From Maribacter luteus (GTDB lineage Bacteria; Bacteroidota; Bacteroidia; Flavobacteriales; Flavobacteriaceae), in the NCBI RefSeq assembly GCF_009674825.1, contig NZ_WKJH01000006.1, forward strand, positions 1 through 64,000: a stretch of DNA of 64,000 nucleotides, in the 5' to 3' direction. Position 1 is the stretch's first letter; the number at the start of each line of letters is the position of its first letter. The translations under genes and the position numbers were made by a program. The notes under the pieces are model-generated. The model saw only the letters and a program-made list of their open reading frames with translations. It did not search any database and was not told the origin of the DNA. Below, piece after piece: positions 14,001-19,451 of the stretch.

Positions 14001-14446
14001 GCTTGTCGGCCCTTGGCAGTTAAAGAAGCTGCTTGTGAACTGGATTTTCCCCTGTAGTTTACATAGAATTCTTTACCACTGGGAGATTCAAATCGTAGAC
14101 CACTATTGTCAAGAACGACCCCGGTATTACTATTGTCTACCAATGTAATGTTATTGTCCCCATTACCCAATGTCCAAATCACCGGATTGAGATTGTCAAT
14201 ATTAAAAGTGTTTATGGGAGAAGTATTTGTACCTCTGTATACATTTACCGTAAACGCGGTTGTTTCAGGAGTTGACAAATATATGGCTTGGTTTTGTATC
14301 CCTTGATTATTTGCCCCTTGCTTCAAAGGTGGTAGATAATGCAGGTCACTTAACTGGGCAGAAACCTTAATGCTTGCTAAAAGGACAAAAAGAAAAAGGA
14401 GAATACTCCTTTGATAGTTTGGTTTGGTTATAATGCTTGTATACAC
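2087..14446 (-). CDS. Giant SprB-repeat adhesin with T9SS type B sorting domain, about 4119 aa
   Basis: Secreted multi-domain surface protein. Order by eye: signal peptide (1-31); IgGFc-binding-like domain (about 45-470); Ig-like module; DUF11 (about 570-660); acidic thrombospondin-3-like Ca-binding stretch (about 682-700); jelly-roll-like domain (about 715-870); second acidic stretch (about 880-895); second DUF11 (about 940-1020); about 28 SprB-type repeats of 80-95 aa (about 1410-4030), interrupted by another jelly-roll-like domain (about 1830-2020); C-terminal CHU_C/type B sorting domain with NFFTPNGDGTKDIW, DRYGRKV and a terminal FTLYR. Known for the family: such proteins are exported by T9SS and some (SprB) are gliding adhesins. 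The frame extends upstream to a TTG at 14530, but the GTG at 14446 gives a normal signal peptide, so I prefer it. The start remains uncertain. No porP/sprF partner sits beside it. Confidence 0.88.
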   Translation of the reverse strand: MYTSIITKPNYQRSILLFLFVLLASIKVSAQLSDLHYLPPLKQGANNQGIQNQAIYLSTPETTAFTVNVYRGTNTSPINTFNIDNLNPVIWTLGNGDNNITLVDNSNTGVVLDNSGLRFESPSGKEFYVNYRGKSSSQAASLTAKGRQALGTKFKWGGVPNLGSHVSKSNTLGIMATEDNTTVTLSGYDSDCEFRVGSDRAGITADSYTITLNANESFVFETYIGTSPTSAHEDGWIGASIDSDKDIVISNGMINFGSQSGQSHRDAGIDQPVPENRLGKEYVFVRGNGNSNGYTEFPLVIAIADNTQIFVNGGTTPIATIDDGEYYKIPSSYYSSNTVGANMLVQTSKDVYAYQSMAGSSALYTQGLNFVAPVNCLLPDVMDNIPDIRNIAGSTVTGGLTITASVNTPDENIKVFQDGVEITKPASDAVAGSDDWKTFFIPNLDGDISVTSTGPMAIGFFGYNGAQGVAGYFSGFDTVPEVVLEINGGTVGDCFSGSTIFEASDDNFDAYQWFFDGQLIEGANTFEYAATIAGDYYVRGTKGPCTYDSQAITIFYCEGDIVVNKTVDKPEIVEGETATFTIRVENQNFEPVTNLQLTDNIPAGLTLVKGSTTTGTWNGTVWNIGTLEPGEPVFLELEVVGDEIDVAPLINVTNTVTHTQDQVDENITEDIMSANIIVHNDFDNDGVIDIVDVDDDNDGIYDSDECEGAFCFESIVNESFEDPDISNMAILDESSVPGWFSTATDKKIEIWESGYSGVNSYDGNQHVELNANNYGALYQNLCLTPGTEMSWSVRHRGRAGTDVMQLRIGADLASATVQETMTTDNTAWVLYSGTYTVPVGQTNTVFVFEAVSTANGSISIGNFIDDVKINILVPETCIDSDGDGYPNNLDLDSDDNGCTDADEFYKDNSADGDDGGEYGTGTPVVDSNTGAVIGASYTLVTSPEINLENTTEDLSGNDINGQDISLGETFDYVIRFQNTGNDNATSFTIRDVLPANVTVDNIDTSGALDFATYSHDAVNNIITFEIPDNLVEVNDPKYTIRITVTLSSNCSAFVNACSETIENLAYSTYQGVTNTNTFSDEPGSTNTPSCSSTPAVATNSLLTDLENCNTARTVQLCGDFATLTAGSGFTTYTWAIDANGNGQIDATETPIDDGDSDPSTLVITEIGNYIVEKSGATGCADLVELITVERFGSTQTNPIITYFNQVNSDVNTDNDLQGEIVSCSIDGSEMPHIFLCGENDEATLQLGITDAESIVWELLDETSCTDIGDDCATTNSGCSWTNLAIQNNYTVTDSGKYRVVINYENGCFSRFYFNVFKNTLDIDYISSDILCNTSGNIRITNPSSSYGYQLVNATTNNIVIPFSDNNGPNFDITTSGTYKVQITTLDPISGDPIDNACIFETEDIGIQEMDYQVNIETTLADCTGFGTISIQALNVLPDYSYELRLDDGTNSGAGTFFQEEVAIDDNTFTFNSVPPGDYIVITSTEDGCTDTQNITVDEYPDLVLSASVTENITCNSGLITLTPNGGNPDPDYDMAIWSIDGVELYASADDVPTTELQTTNDFLFPDSTDAGAYVFIVFDDNGCSTLSNSVTLQDLGPVTISASHTDIVCADSSTSSLTITANGGTAPYEYSLDGGTTFQTTNVFYNLNAGSYTITVRDSSGTSTSRCTETLTYEIDQPFRLTASAAIVEDVSCDPSGALVKILNANGGQAPYSYSFDGGSSYTGVNEQRLTAGTYNLSIKDNLGCTYDMEITVDAPVADPSFDSAIDYACDGSGTITVTPSNTTDFDYTYTIDSTTNTPKDSNVFNNVNAGSHTVTIGYSSAITPTQSTLFLENFGTGITTQIGEIGPGYCFEPQDGSNTACNLGPAGILVNGEYAVTNTVTNPNTSWRSPNDRTGLTDGRFMAIGVSTSAGNNNVLWSRTGLDVLANQDITISFYAYNILINSASGNDPEVLVELIDASGNVINSTATTAIPKNNDADDWHLREVTFNPGSNTVVGVVLRTNLDSDNGNFLVLDDIQASQIPEVCETTQDLTIVVEDNKEFSVSILGSTNPTCNGTSDGSIRFEVKNFDTVTGYEYSTDGGTNWAAESTAIFTTPSTLADGTYDIMVRKVSDNTCTATSATSVTLTAPATIVPDLQQKAEYTCFNTGATLEASATGGTPGYEYQLEDTSGTAVVTYQTSTIFNNVTDGDYLIRIKDANGCEVLSTAPVTVSAPETIGFDTSFTTCYDGANNATITVNVTSGNGDYTFRINGGAWQTPTPTTDTTYTFSGLPNGSYDVEVSDAYSCTSAIETIVIQPNLNATVDVTDISSCGDGNITVTASGGDGNLAYAFVPTTTPVTAVDFSSTSSFTVAAADAGSYDVYVWDNGAADPHCEFKETVTVNPATPLIFTATPTDPECHDGLGTIEVEVTSGIAPYTYEIIDIDNAGASNETVTTVISNTRTFYNLNPGDYTINITDASGCTVTRTPNVTINNPDELTADIKGITPANCTGMASEFGFDFENYPSSVGTIEFSSDGGITWQTSNEFRGYLSGQEVNPSIRTVDVSGNTICQTDFERYTIPYPLDDLDITVLPIIVNCNELQVSVRGQNGTAPYEYTYSDDPANFDPVTPVNPWTIQYASGITHTFPLLIPGRTYTFYVRDAVGCVRQSSVNVNDIITNPMDITADITPSCNGASNGIIDYTIFSNFAPSGFDRDWTLYDINGTIIDSGTNGPTDDTISVTNLPANEYYIVIQEVDGGGTSQCISASENAILSELDIISGTPASIQDISCETPGLIEIPDITGGGGIYLYTITGPSPFTNITSTSDNPIEIPANSPAGTYNITVEDQYGCTYSLGTVTMSLAANPTIDSIVVDNCSTSPTITVNTTVGDSSTLLYSIDGGSTYVDNGGVFTNVAVNTYTIFVKDGNGCTDSHTTEVYPTLQATATLEESLGCTNDAEILISASSGSGNYAYEIEDSLGNPIASLTPFTTNATEMISNAETYTVTIYDTNTSNPECERVFTVVVPAAIQPDFTATPTDVTCNGGTDGVIKIAEVNNGNNPLSYSLVPNVATYDTTTNSFSGLSAGSYDVIGTGPNGCVTTRASIVVDQPNVIAFTTPTVTQFGCTSDNTTNNAIITLDESSLTGGSLSYSRYEFEDFASGTILQSGLTATYNYTDFAGGDVIVRVIDDNGCSSEQTVAVDPYDPFISASTHVITQISCATTNTGEGIRVDVVTNNNTYTSNPGNYEYRLLPSGTAQTSNIFADLQVGTHTIQITNTTTGCSITKEHVVEEPNTFDINVDVLSNVVCFGDDGSIQITFADATYTGDFDWEVLNADGTPTARIDDEGTFSGTGTSATIPVAAGNYIVRAVQAAFPECSQERTFTITTPSATITLDTIDTSNVGCSNNEGTANINPLGGKALYDIVLTNVTTGSTYNALQVNTNLFQGLEAGHYDVQVTDALGCSQIFPDAFELVEPDALTGTVTNTTLVCTGDTDASISFIIDPTRNISPNYSYSLNTYDDISGTTLLRNSALQTSPDFTELGSGFYSISVTDDIGCSFETTIVEIVEPTDVDAILITENPNSCLVGADLLLIASGGTAPYTWSEDGITYNNMNEINGSDTNLFQNMPVGTYRYYIKDNYNCVSVISNEIAVNAIEDLTMTVDTTAAKVNCSGDSSALIIANADGGLGSYQYALFGDAASTTEIRANQTNGTFADLPSGTYYVRVQSRDCEIVSNAIIIDEPIPLALDYDITDVTCNGEDDGSITINLSGGTGDYLYAISPNLNQFVEENTFDELSPGDYTVIAQDSLGCYEVIEFTITEPTTLEMDYTVQNEICFESSDGSITLDITGGTAPYFTSLNSNESSDFVEDKLLYENLSAGFYTVFVKDANGCSTNDIITVEVGANLNATTEVIYECTGDTPNNSLSITLEDESVGDDVLYALDSTDPADFVLEPDFANMSAGDHYVTIAHANGCIRTFDFEVIEYAPLSLVVTQEGINEITATTTGGKEEYTYYFDGVENGNDNTYMINRTDTYEVRVTDENGCSVTQEIYMEFIDIEIPNFFTPNGDGTKDIWAPINIEIYPDIYIHIFDRYGRKVYRFQDNQDGWDGLYNNTELPTGDYWYIIKLNGEADEREFVGHFTLYR
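2370..10220 (-). repeat. Array of about 28 SprB-type protein repeats
   Basis: Within the giant adhesin, a unit of roughly 80-95 codons recurs about 28 times by my count. Each unit starts with a Cys after a beta-strand (forms such as VTCNGEDDGSI, ISCETPGLIEI), then GGTAPYxYSLDGG-like and GxYxVxVxDxxGC-like strands, giving usually two Cys per repeat. The units are diverged rather than identical. Limits are approximate, and an unrelated sandwich domain interrupts the array near 8380-8960. Confidence 0.75.
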
Positions 14447-14610
14447 GAGGATATGGAATTTATACTTTACTACGAAAAAACCACCTTTTATTGGGATTTG
14501 CAGATAATTGTTGCCAATCAAAAAAAACAATATGTAAACGCTCTTATCGGTGTGGTTATAGATTTGTCCATAGCCTGAAATAATTGGTTTAGCACAGCAT
14601 ATGTTTTTTG

Positions 14611-14618
14611 TATCTTTA
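14611..14618 (+). promoter_or_regulatory. Candidate -7 box (TATCTTTA) for the kinase-like gene
   Basis: Seven of eight match to the Bacteroidota TAnnTTTG box, 15 nt upstream of the ATG at 14634. It lies downstream of the alternative ATG at 14601, which supports the later start. Confidence 0.4.
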
Positions 14619-14633
14619 AACCAAACAAAGGCT

Positions 14634-15716
14634 ATGACAGAAGAAAAATTAATGTCGAAGAAGAAACCGGCCTATCCGGTCAGTAAGGCGTTGGATGCTT
14701 ATTTGGAAAGATATAGTAGAAAAATAGTGATACCCATTTGTTATGACGATTTACTGCGTTTTATAGGTTCAGTTGTAGTTTATGACTCCAATGATGAGGA
14801 CACCCTTTGGGTAAGGGTGTATTATAATGAATATGACCGTCAAGAAATAGATACGAGTTTAAAACGGGTGTATTCACTTTTGCTTTCAGATGGTAGTGGA
14901 CATATTGATCAATATTTGAATGTTGATTCGGTTGATTACTGTACTTTCGGTAATTCCAAACCTTTTAGAATTAAGGTCAGGAACGTGCTCAACGATAACT
15001 TTACTTATTTCTACGTGAAGAAGGCAGATGCTTCCAGAATCTATGGTTTGGAGTTAGAGCATATGCTTTCCCCATATAACCTCAATTTTTTGGTTTATGA
15101 AGATACCTTGATCGAGGAGCATATTGCCGGCATACCCGGTGATGTGTTCATTAAGGAAATGTTGCCCAAATGCACCGAAACGGAAAAAGCCCAATTGGCG
15201 AAAGAGTTCGTAAAGTTCAATGAGCGTTGTATGATCAGGTTGTTGGGTGACATGCGTTCTTATAATTATGTTATCGTGGCCACTCACGATTTTGATCATG
15301 TGGTCTATAGGATCAGGGCCATAGATTTTGACCAACAGTCTTTTGAAGGTAAATTGAAGGTCTATCGCCCGCAGTTTTTCAAAGAGAATTTTCAAATGGT
15401 GGAGTTGGTTCGAAAGAAATTGCTCAAAGATTCCATTGATCAGTATAAGTTAGAGGAAAGATCTATTGTCGCCAAACGTATTTTGAGTTCGGGAAACCGA
15501 ATAAAATTATTGGATAAAGTCTGTAAAAAGGACGTGATATCATTGCCGGAAAATGTAGAAATGCTAAAAGGTCAGATATACGAGCTTACTAAAGATATAC
15601 AATTTAAAAAATGTACTACCATGGGTGAAATCCTGGATCTGGCCTTGGATTTTGTCAAGCGAAACTATAAGGGGGTAAGTATGAAGCAGATCCTAGAGCA
15701 CAAGATCAAAATATAA
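14634..15716 (+). CDS. Conserved flavobacterial protein with kinase-like (APH/PKL) fold signature
   Basis: 360 aa, no signal peptide or membrane segment. It is normally called hypothetical. What I see: a strand with FYVKKADASR (Lys129/130), a helix with LELEHMLSP (Glu140/142), a hinge-like segment with EEHIAGIPGD, then LLGDMRSYN (205-211) and RAIDFDQ (229-234). In that order these resemble the ATP-binding Lys, helix-C Glu, catalytic-loop Asp...Asn and metal-binding Asp of protein-kinase-like folds such as aminoglycoside phosphotransferases. The substrate is unknown. I start at 14634 because a promoter-like box overlaps the earlier ATG at 14601; the ATG at 14652 is also possible. It is transcribed divergently from the giant adhesin. 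The kinase assignment is my inference; a degenerate pseudokinase or structural protein is possible. Confidence 0.7.
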   Translation: MTEEKLMSKKKPAYPVSKALDAYLERYSRKIVIPICYDDLLRFIGSVVVYDSNDEDTLWVRVYYNEYDRQEIDTSLKRVYSLLLSDGSGHIDQYLNVDSVDYCTFGNSKPFRIKVRNVLNDNFTYFYVKKADASRIYGLELEHMLSPYNLNFLVYEDTLIEEHIAGIPGDVFIKEMLPKCTETEKAQLAKEFVKFNERCMIRLLGDMRSYNYVIVATHDFDHVVYRIRAIDFDQQSFEGKLKVYRPQFFKENFQMVELVRKKLLKDSIDQYKLEERSIVAKRILSSGNRIKLLDKVCKKDVISLPENVEMLKGQIYELTKDIQFKKCTTMGEILDLALDFVKRNYKGVSMKQILEHKIKI

Positions 15717-15727
15717 AATGGTATCAT

Positions 15728-15785
15728 ATCCCAAATAATAATATTAAAACACATGTTAATTTGTGTCTTTTTTATTATTTGGGAT
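15728..15785. terminator. Nested inverted repeat, bidirectional terminator
   Basis: A 12-bp perfect outer inverted repeat (15728-15739 with 15774-15785, ATCCCAAATAAT / ATTATTTGGGAT) encloses a smaller ACACA/TGTGT hairpin (15749-15753 with 15762-15766) followed by six T. It lies between convergent genes ending at 15716 and 15804. Confidence 0.6.
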
Positions 15786-15803
15786 TTTATCGTTCAAAAG
15801 GTC

Positions 15804-16862
15804 TTAGCTTTTTTCCTCTTTATTGAAGTAGACCAGATAATAATACATTTGTCTTTCCTCATCCCATCCTTTTTCAACGAACTTTTCTGCTGACTCAGGA
15901 TTTATAAAGTCCATTTTTATTTGGATATTGGTGTCCAGATTAATGACGTTCTTTATCTTTTTTCGTGCATCGGATACCGCTTTATTGGCGATGTCGAATG
16001 TTGAGACATCCTCTATACTGTATTTAGGTCCTTTCTCGACCTTATAGTGTTTAAATTCAGGTATAAGTTCCGGGTTCTCAAGGACCTCATTTAAAAAGTT
16101 GGTTTCTTCAAAAGCATCATTTTTGGCAAAGTGGTTAACCGCCTTGTTCATGAATAGCACCTCTTGTTGTTTGTCCTCTGCGGGTAAAACGACATCCTTA
16201 GCAAAATTCTGGCAGAATTTAAGATAGTTCTTGGTATAGAAATTTTCATCGGCAAGGGCATCAACATCCAAGAAGTTCTCTAACCAATATTTGGCATCAT
16301 AACGGTTACTGTCAACAGAAAGTACCTTGTAGCCTTCTTCTTTGTTGACATTGAAAATAAGGCAGCCTTTGTCCAATTTATTAATATTGATCCCTTGCTG
16401 TACCACAAGGTCCAAATTACTTTCTTTTTCTTCGAATTGAAGAAAATCTTGCTTTAATTCGCTCTTGAAAATACCTACTGCATCTACTTTTTTGTTATCC
16501 AGTACAACATCGGATAAATAAGCAACATATACTTCCCCGCTTTTTATGTGTGGATGGTTTGATTGATCAAAAAGATGTGTTGCGATTCTTTTCGATTGAT
16601 CGTGCACACATGCTGGATCATTAAAGATTTCAGTAACTATTTTATGTATTTCATTAAACTCCACGTCTACTTCGTTGGTAAGTTTAAAGTAGTTTTCTTC
16701 TTTTTCCCTAAATGGTTTAAAAAAATATTCTTTTAATAGTCCAGTCGTCTCATCATTAAGACTGAAAGGTTGGGCAGATAAAAATATACCTTCATTTTTA
16801 TTCTTATTGCCTACTCGGTGCAAAGAAATACTTTCGATATGGGTAGGGTATAGATTTATCAT
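15804..16862 (-). CDS. Nucleoid-associated protein, NdpA/YejK family
   Basis: 352 aa, acidic and soluble, near the usual length of the family. The overall pattern matches NdpA-like proteins: an N-terminal half with LHRVGNKN and KEYFFKPF, a central GKxL-like segment (GCLIFNVNKEEGYKVLSVD), RYDAKYWLENFLDVD, and a C-terminal lobe ending in DEERQMYYYLVYFN. Family members bind DNA or the nucleoid, but their exact role in Bacteroidota is not established; some phage-defence and plasmid-stability loci carry relatives. No toxin, nuclease or other defence gene flanks it here, so a housekeeping chromosome-associated role is the simpler reading. It stands alone, convergent with the kinase-like gene. Confidence 0.75.
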   Translation of the reverse strand: MINLYPTHIESISLHRVGNKNKNEGIFLSAQPFSLNDETTGLLKEYFFKPFREKEENYFKLTNEVDVEFNEIHKIVTEIFNDPACVHDQSKRIATHLFDQSNHPHIKSGEVYVAYLSDVVLDNKKVDAVGIFKSELKQDFLQFEEKESNLDLVVQQGININKLDKGCLIFNVNKEEGYKVLSVDSNRYDAKYWLENFLDVDALADENFYTKNYLKFCQNFAKDVVLPAEDKQQEVLFMNKAVNHFAKNDAFEETNFLNEVLENPELIPEFKHYKVEKGPKYSIEDVSTFDIANKAVSDARKKIKNVINLDTNIQIKMDFINPESAEKFVEKGWDEERQMYYYLVYFNKEEKS

Positions 16863-16931
16863 TGTAATTAAGGATTAATGGTTAAACGTTGTTTTTTGTG
16901 GGTAGATCGTTAGATATGAACGGTTAGGAAT

Positions 16932-17429
16932 TTAGTTCCAGTTTTCATCAAAATCAAGATCGTCGTAGTTTTCAAAAGTGTCATCAAAATCGAAGGCCGT
17001 GTTTTCAGCCTCGAATTTTTTTTCTGGTGGTGATTCCGGTAATTCCCCAAAACTGAAAAGAACATTCGGGTATGCCCTACCGGATTCCTTTTCTGTAATA
17101 TCGGCCAATTCAACAAAGAACGTCCACATATTCAAAAAATCATAAACGTAAATCAACTTGGGGGTTTTTTCGGTAAGAACATCCTCTAAAAAGGTTTCGT
17201 TCATTAACCTAACGTCATCCCCCCCTTCACTCATATCAAAAAGAGCGATTTCCTCATCCTGTTTCCAGTCTTCATCACAGGTGTAAAAAGAAGCCATTTC
17301 AGTACCTAGAAACCCGAATGACTGGGCAATGGTGTTATGGAATTCTTCCATTGAATTATGTGCCTCAATTTCAATATCCCTAAAGATATCCTCATTGGCG
17401 TCCAAGATAATCCGGATTTTATATATCAT
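16932..17429 (-). CDS. pRiA4b ORF-3-like / IS1096 passenger TnpR-like family protein
   Basis: 165 aa, acidic. The pattern MIYKIRIILDANEDIFRDIEI, then an FHNTIAQSFGF helix, ASFYTCDEDW and a strand LIYVYDFLNMWTFFVELAD is that of the PRiA4_ORF3-like family, whose members often carry names derived from a mobile element although they are chromosomal and of unknown function. The frame opens further upstream (to 17486), but a perfect TAACTTTG box at 17453-17460 lies inside that extension and the ATG at 17429 is 23 nt beyond it, so I take 17429 as the start. The C-terminus is a low-complexity acidic tail rich in Asp, Phe and Asn. No transposase or terminal repeats are nearby. Confidence 0.75.
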   Translation of the reverse strand: MIYKIRIILDANEDIFRDIEIEAHNSMEEFHNTIAQSFGFLGTEMASFYTCDEDWKQDEEIALFDMSEGGDDVRLMNETFLEDVLTEKTPKLIYVYDFLNMWTFFVELADITEKESGRAYPNVLFSFGELPESPPEKKFEAENTAFDFDDTFENYDDLDFDENWN

Positions 17430-17452
17430 TGACTCTAATTTTTGAAAGAGAG

Positions 17453-17460
17453 CAAAGTTA
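17453..17460 (-). promoter_or_regulatory. TAACTTTG -7 box
   Basis: Exact TAnnTTTG match on the minus strand, 23 nt before the ATG at 17429. It overlaps the last codons of the upstream ctaA gene. Confidence 0.5.
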
Positions 17461-18492
17461 CAAAGTTTTATGACTTCTATCGGCATTATAAGATTCCAAT
17501 ACCAAATAGAATTGGATACCGAATAAAAGAGAGGCCAAAACCAAATGCATGGTCTGACTCATAAAAGGAAAATCCCAATAGAACATGGCCATTCCCGAAA
17601 TAACCTCAATAAGAAGAATGCTCAATACCCAATTGATTTTGGTAAGGCCCAAATTCAAATTGTAGATTCTGTACGCCAAATAAAGATTGAATAAAACCAC
17701 CAAAATGGAAAATGAACGGTGAACATAAAATGCAATAAGCGGTTTTTGCAACCATAAGTTTTTGGCCGATTCACCTACAAGCTCAACTTGCTCATCCACA
17801 AACTGCCTAACTTGTGTGCCCAAAACTATTTGAATGAGGGTTAATACAAAAACTATGGATAGCAATACCATGGTTTTAGAATCGAACCCATGGTTTTTTC
17901 GTTTGTCTTTTGATATGAAGATAAGGTAAAGTAGCATGGCAACAATCAGTAATGCCATGACCATATGCACTGTAATCCTGATAGGTTCTAGTACAGAATA
18001 AACAACTGTTGCTCCTAACCAAGCCTGGAATCCCATGCCGAAAACCACTAGCCAGGATAATAGTGTCACCCTTTTTTTCTTTTTCCAATATCCAAAGGAT
18101 ATAATGGCCAATACCAAGGTGGCCAAACCAGCTAAAGCCCCGAAAAGACGATTAATGAATTCTATCCAAGTGTGCCAAGGGTTAAACTGGGCGTAGTCAT
18201 GTTTCGTATAGGGTTCCCAATGATCCAAATTAAGCTTATCGCTACTGGCAAATTCCTCTTTTGCAACTTGTAATGATTCGTTCAGGATTATTACCTGTCC
18301 TTTTTGGTATACTTGTCCAGGTTTCCATTGTAGTTGGGATTCTTCAGTAGGTGGTATTAGATGACCAAAGCATTTTGGCCAATCCGGACATCCCATCCCA
18401 CTTCCGGTCATACGAACAACAGCACCTGCAATTATCACCAAATAAACCAATACCAATGTGATTTTAGCTATTGAATGGTATTTTTTGAACAT
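17458..18492 (-). CDS. ctaA: Heme A synthase (COX15/CtaA family)
   Basis: 344 aa polytopic membrane protein with about eight hydrophobic spans. It converts heme O to heme A for cytochrome aa3-type oxidases in the inner membrane. Family marks: N-terminal GAVVRMTGSGMGCPDWPKC (Cys35 and Cys41), an extracytoplasmic loop with HDYAQFNPWHTWIEF, and three conserved ligand-type His: His176 (TVHM), His258 (YVHRS) and His316 (TMHL). In most family members the first half-site reads ExxHR; here it reads EFINR (Glu111, Asn114, Arg115), so the usual His is Asn. A TAATTTTG box lies 19 nt upstream of the ATG. No cytochrome oxidase or heme O synthase gene is in the window. Confidence 0.88.
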   Translation of the reverse strand: MFKKYHSIAKITLVLVYLVIIAGAVVRMTGSGMGCPDWPKCFGHLIPPTEESQLQWKPGQVYQKGQVIILNESLQVAKEEFASSDKLNLDHWEPYTKHDYAQFNPWHTWIEFINRLFGALAGLATLVLAIISFGYWKKKKRVTLLSWLVVFGMGFQAWLGATVVYSVLEPIRITVHMVMALLIVAMLLYLIFISKDKRKNHGFDSKTMVLLSIVFVLTLIQIVLGTQVRQFVDEQVELVGESAKNLWLQKPLIAFYVHRSFSILVVLFNLYLAYRIYNLNLGLTKINWVLSILLIEVISGMAMFYWDFPFMSQTMHLVLASLLFGIQFYLVLESYNADRSHKTL

Positions 18493-18511
18493 GTGGCAGA
18501 GTTAAGGACTA

Positions 18512-18519
18512 CAAAATTA
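18512..18519 (-). promoter_or_regulatory. TAATTTTG -7 box of ctaA
   Basis: Exact TAnnTTTG match on the minus strand, 19 nt upstream of the ctaA ATG at 18492. Confidence 0.5.
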
Positions 18520-18562
18520 ATGTTCTTTTCCAATTTTCATATACATTGAAGGATAATCCTAT

Positions 18563-18591
18563 AAAAAAAGGGGCCAAATGTGCCCCTTTTT
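18563..18591. terminator. Intrinsic terminator after the PorP-OmpA relic
   Basis: Stem AAAAGGGGC (18566-18574) with GCCCCTTTT (18582-18590), flanked by A and T runs, so it can act in both directions. It follows the stop at 18609 on the minus strand. Confidence 0.8.
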
Positions 18592-18608
18592 AATTTACTT
18601 AAAATCAG

Positions 18609-19450
18609 TTATTCTATGACAACAAATTCAGACCGCCTATTGGCTTGGTGTTTGACTTTTGAACAAGGTACGTTATTGCTACATTCATTCGTCAATTTGG
18701 TTTCACCAAATCCTTTTTGAACCAATCTATCAGGATTTATCCCTTTTTGGATAAGATACTCTATGGTCGAATTCGCCCTTTTTTGGGATAGGCTTAAATT
18801 ATAACTATCAATGGCCCTTGAATCTGTATGTGAACTTACTTCTATTCGTACTTCAGGGTATTCATTCAAGAAGGTGATGATTTTCTGTAAGCTTATTTCA
18901 GCATCCTTTCTTACATTGAATTTGTCAAAGTCAAAATATATCGGTTTAATATTCAGATATGATATAAGTTCGGTATTAATTGGGGTTTTTCTTGTCTTCT
19001 CCAAAGCAAAGTCAACACCCGAAGTATCTTGGGCTTCTATAGCGGTAAATGTTTTATCATCCGTTTCATAATCCGATTTAGAAGCTACGATTTTATAGTC
19101 ACTACCTACACAATTGCCCTTAACGTCGAAAGAACTATCCGTTTTCGTTTTTGTTTCGGCAACAATTTGATCGTTACTGTCAAAAATAACTACATCTGCA
19201 CTATAAAGCGCATCACCGCTTTCTTTGTCATAGGCAAAACCAAACATAAGTTTATCACTTATTTGAAAGCCGAACAAAGCACTTACAGCGGCATCCCATC
19301 TATAGGCAGCACCAAGCGTAAATTTATCGTTCAACATGAAATTCGCAGAAACATCTAATTTCAAGGGAGCTCCTTGTTCGGCTTTTAATAATGAGGCCGG
19401 TTTAAATCGATGGATTGTGGTAATATTTACTTTAGGGAATATTGAAAAAA
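18609..19450 (-). pseudogene. In-frame chimera of PorP/SprF C-terminus and OmpA-family C-terminus (relic)
   Basis: One open frame joins two gene remnants. The first part (about 19450-19220) reads like the last third of a PorP/SprF-type T9SS outer-membrane protein: RFKPASLLKAEQGAPLKLDV, SANFMLNDKFTLGAAYRW, GFQISDKLMFGFAYD. Without a stop it then runs into the second half of a T9SS-cluster OmpA protein: a carboxypeptidase-regulatory-like sandwich (ADVVIFDSNDQIV), then a complete OmpA C-terminal peptidoglycan-binding domain (YFDFDKFNVR, VSSHTDSRA, HQANRRSEFVVIE). Missing are the signal peptide and most of PorP, and the signal peptide, TPR and propeller region of OmpA. The frame starts directly after the TAG of the upstream cca gene. 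ATG starts exist only inside (e.g. 19337), plus a TTG at 19364. I read it as a deletion scar of a porP-ompA pair; a short OmpA-like product could still be made. Confidence 0.7.
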
Positions 19451-19451
19451 A

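Noticed and set aside
2087-14446. Many open frames on the plus strand opposite the giant adhesin gene
   Set aside because: They are antisense shadows of a single 12-kb frame with strong domain evidence; none shows a family pattern.
14447-14633. A longer giant-adhesin start (TTG at 14530) and a longer kinase-like start (ATG at 14601)
   Set aside because: For the adhesin, the GTG at 14446 gives a standard signal peptide. For the kinase-like gene, a promoter-like TATCTTTA lies downstream of 14601.
16932-17429. Possible mobile element because the family name refers to IS1096/TnpR
   Set aside because: No transposase, no terminal inverted repeats and no target duplication. The family is chromosomal in many genomes.
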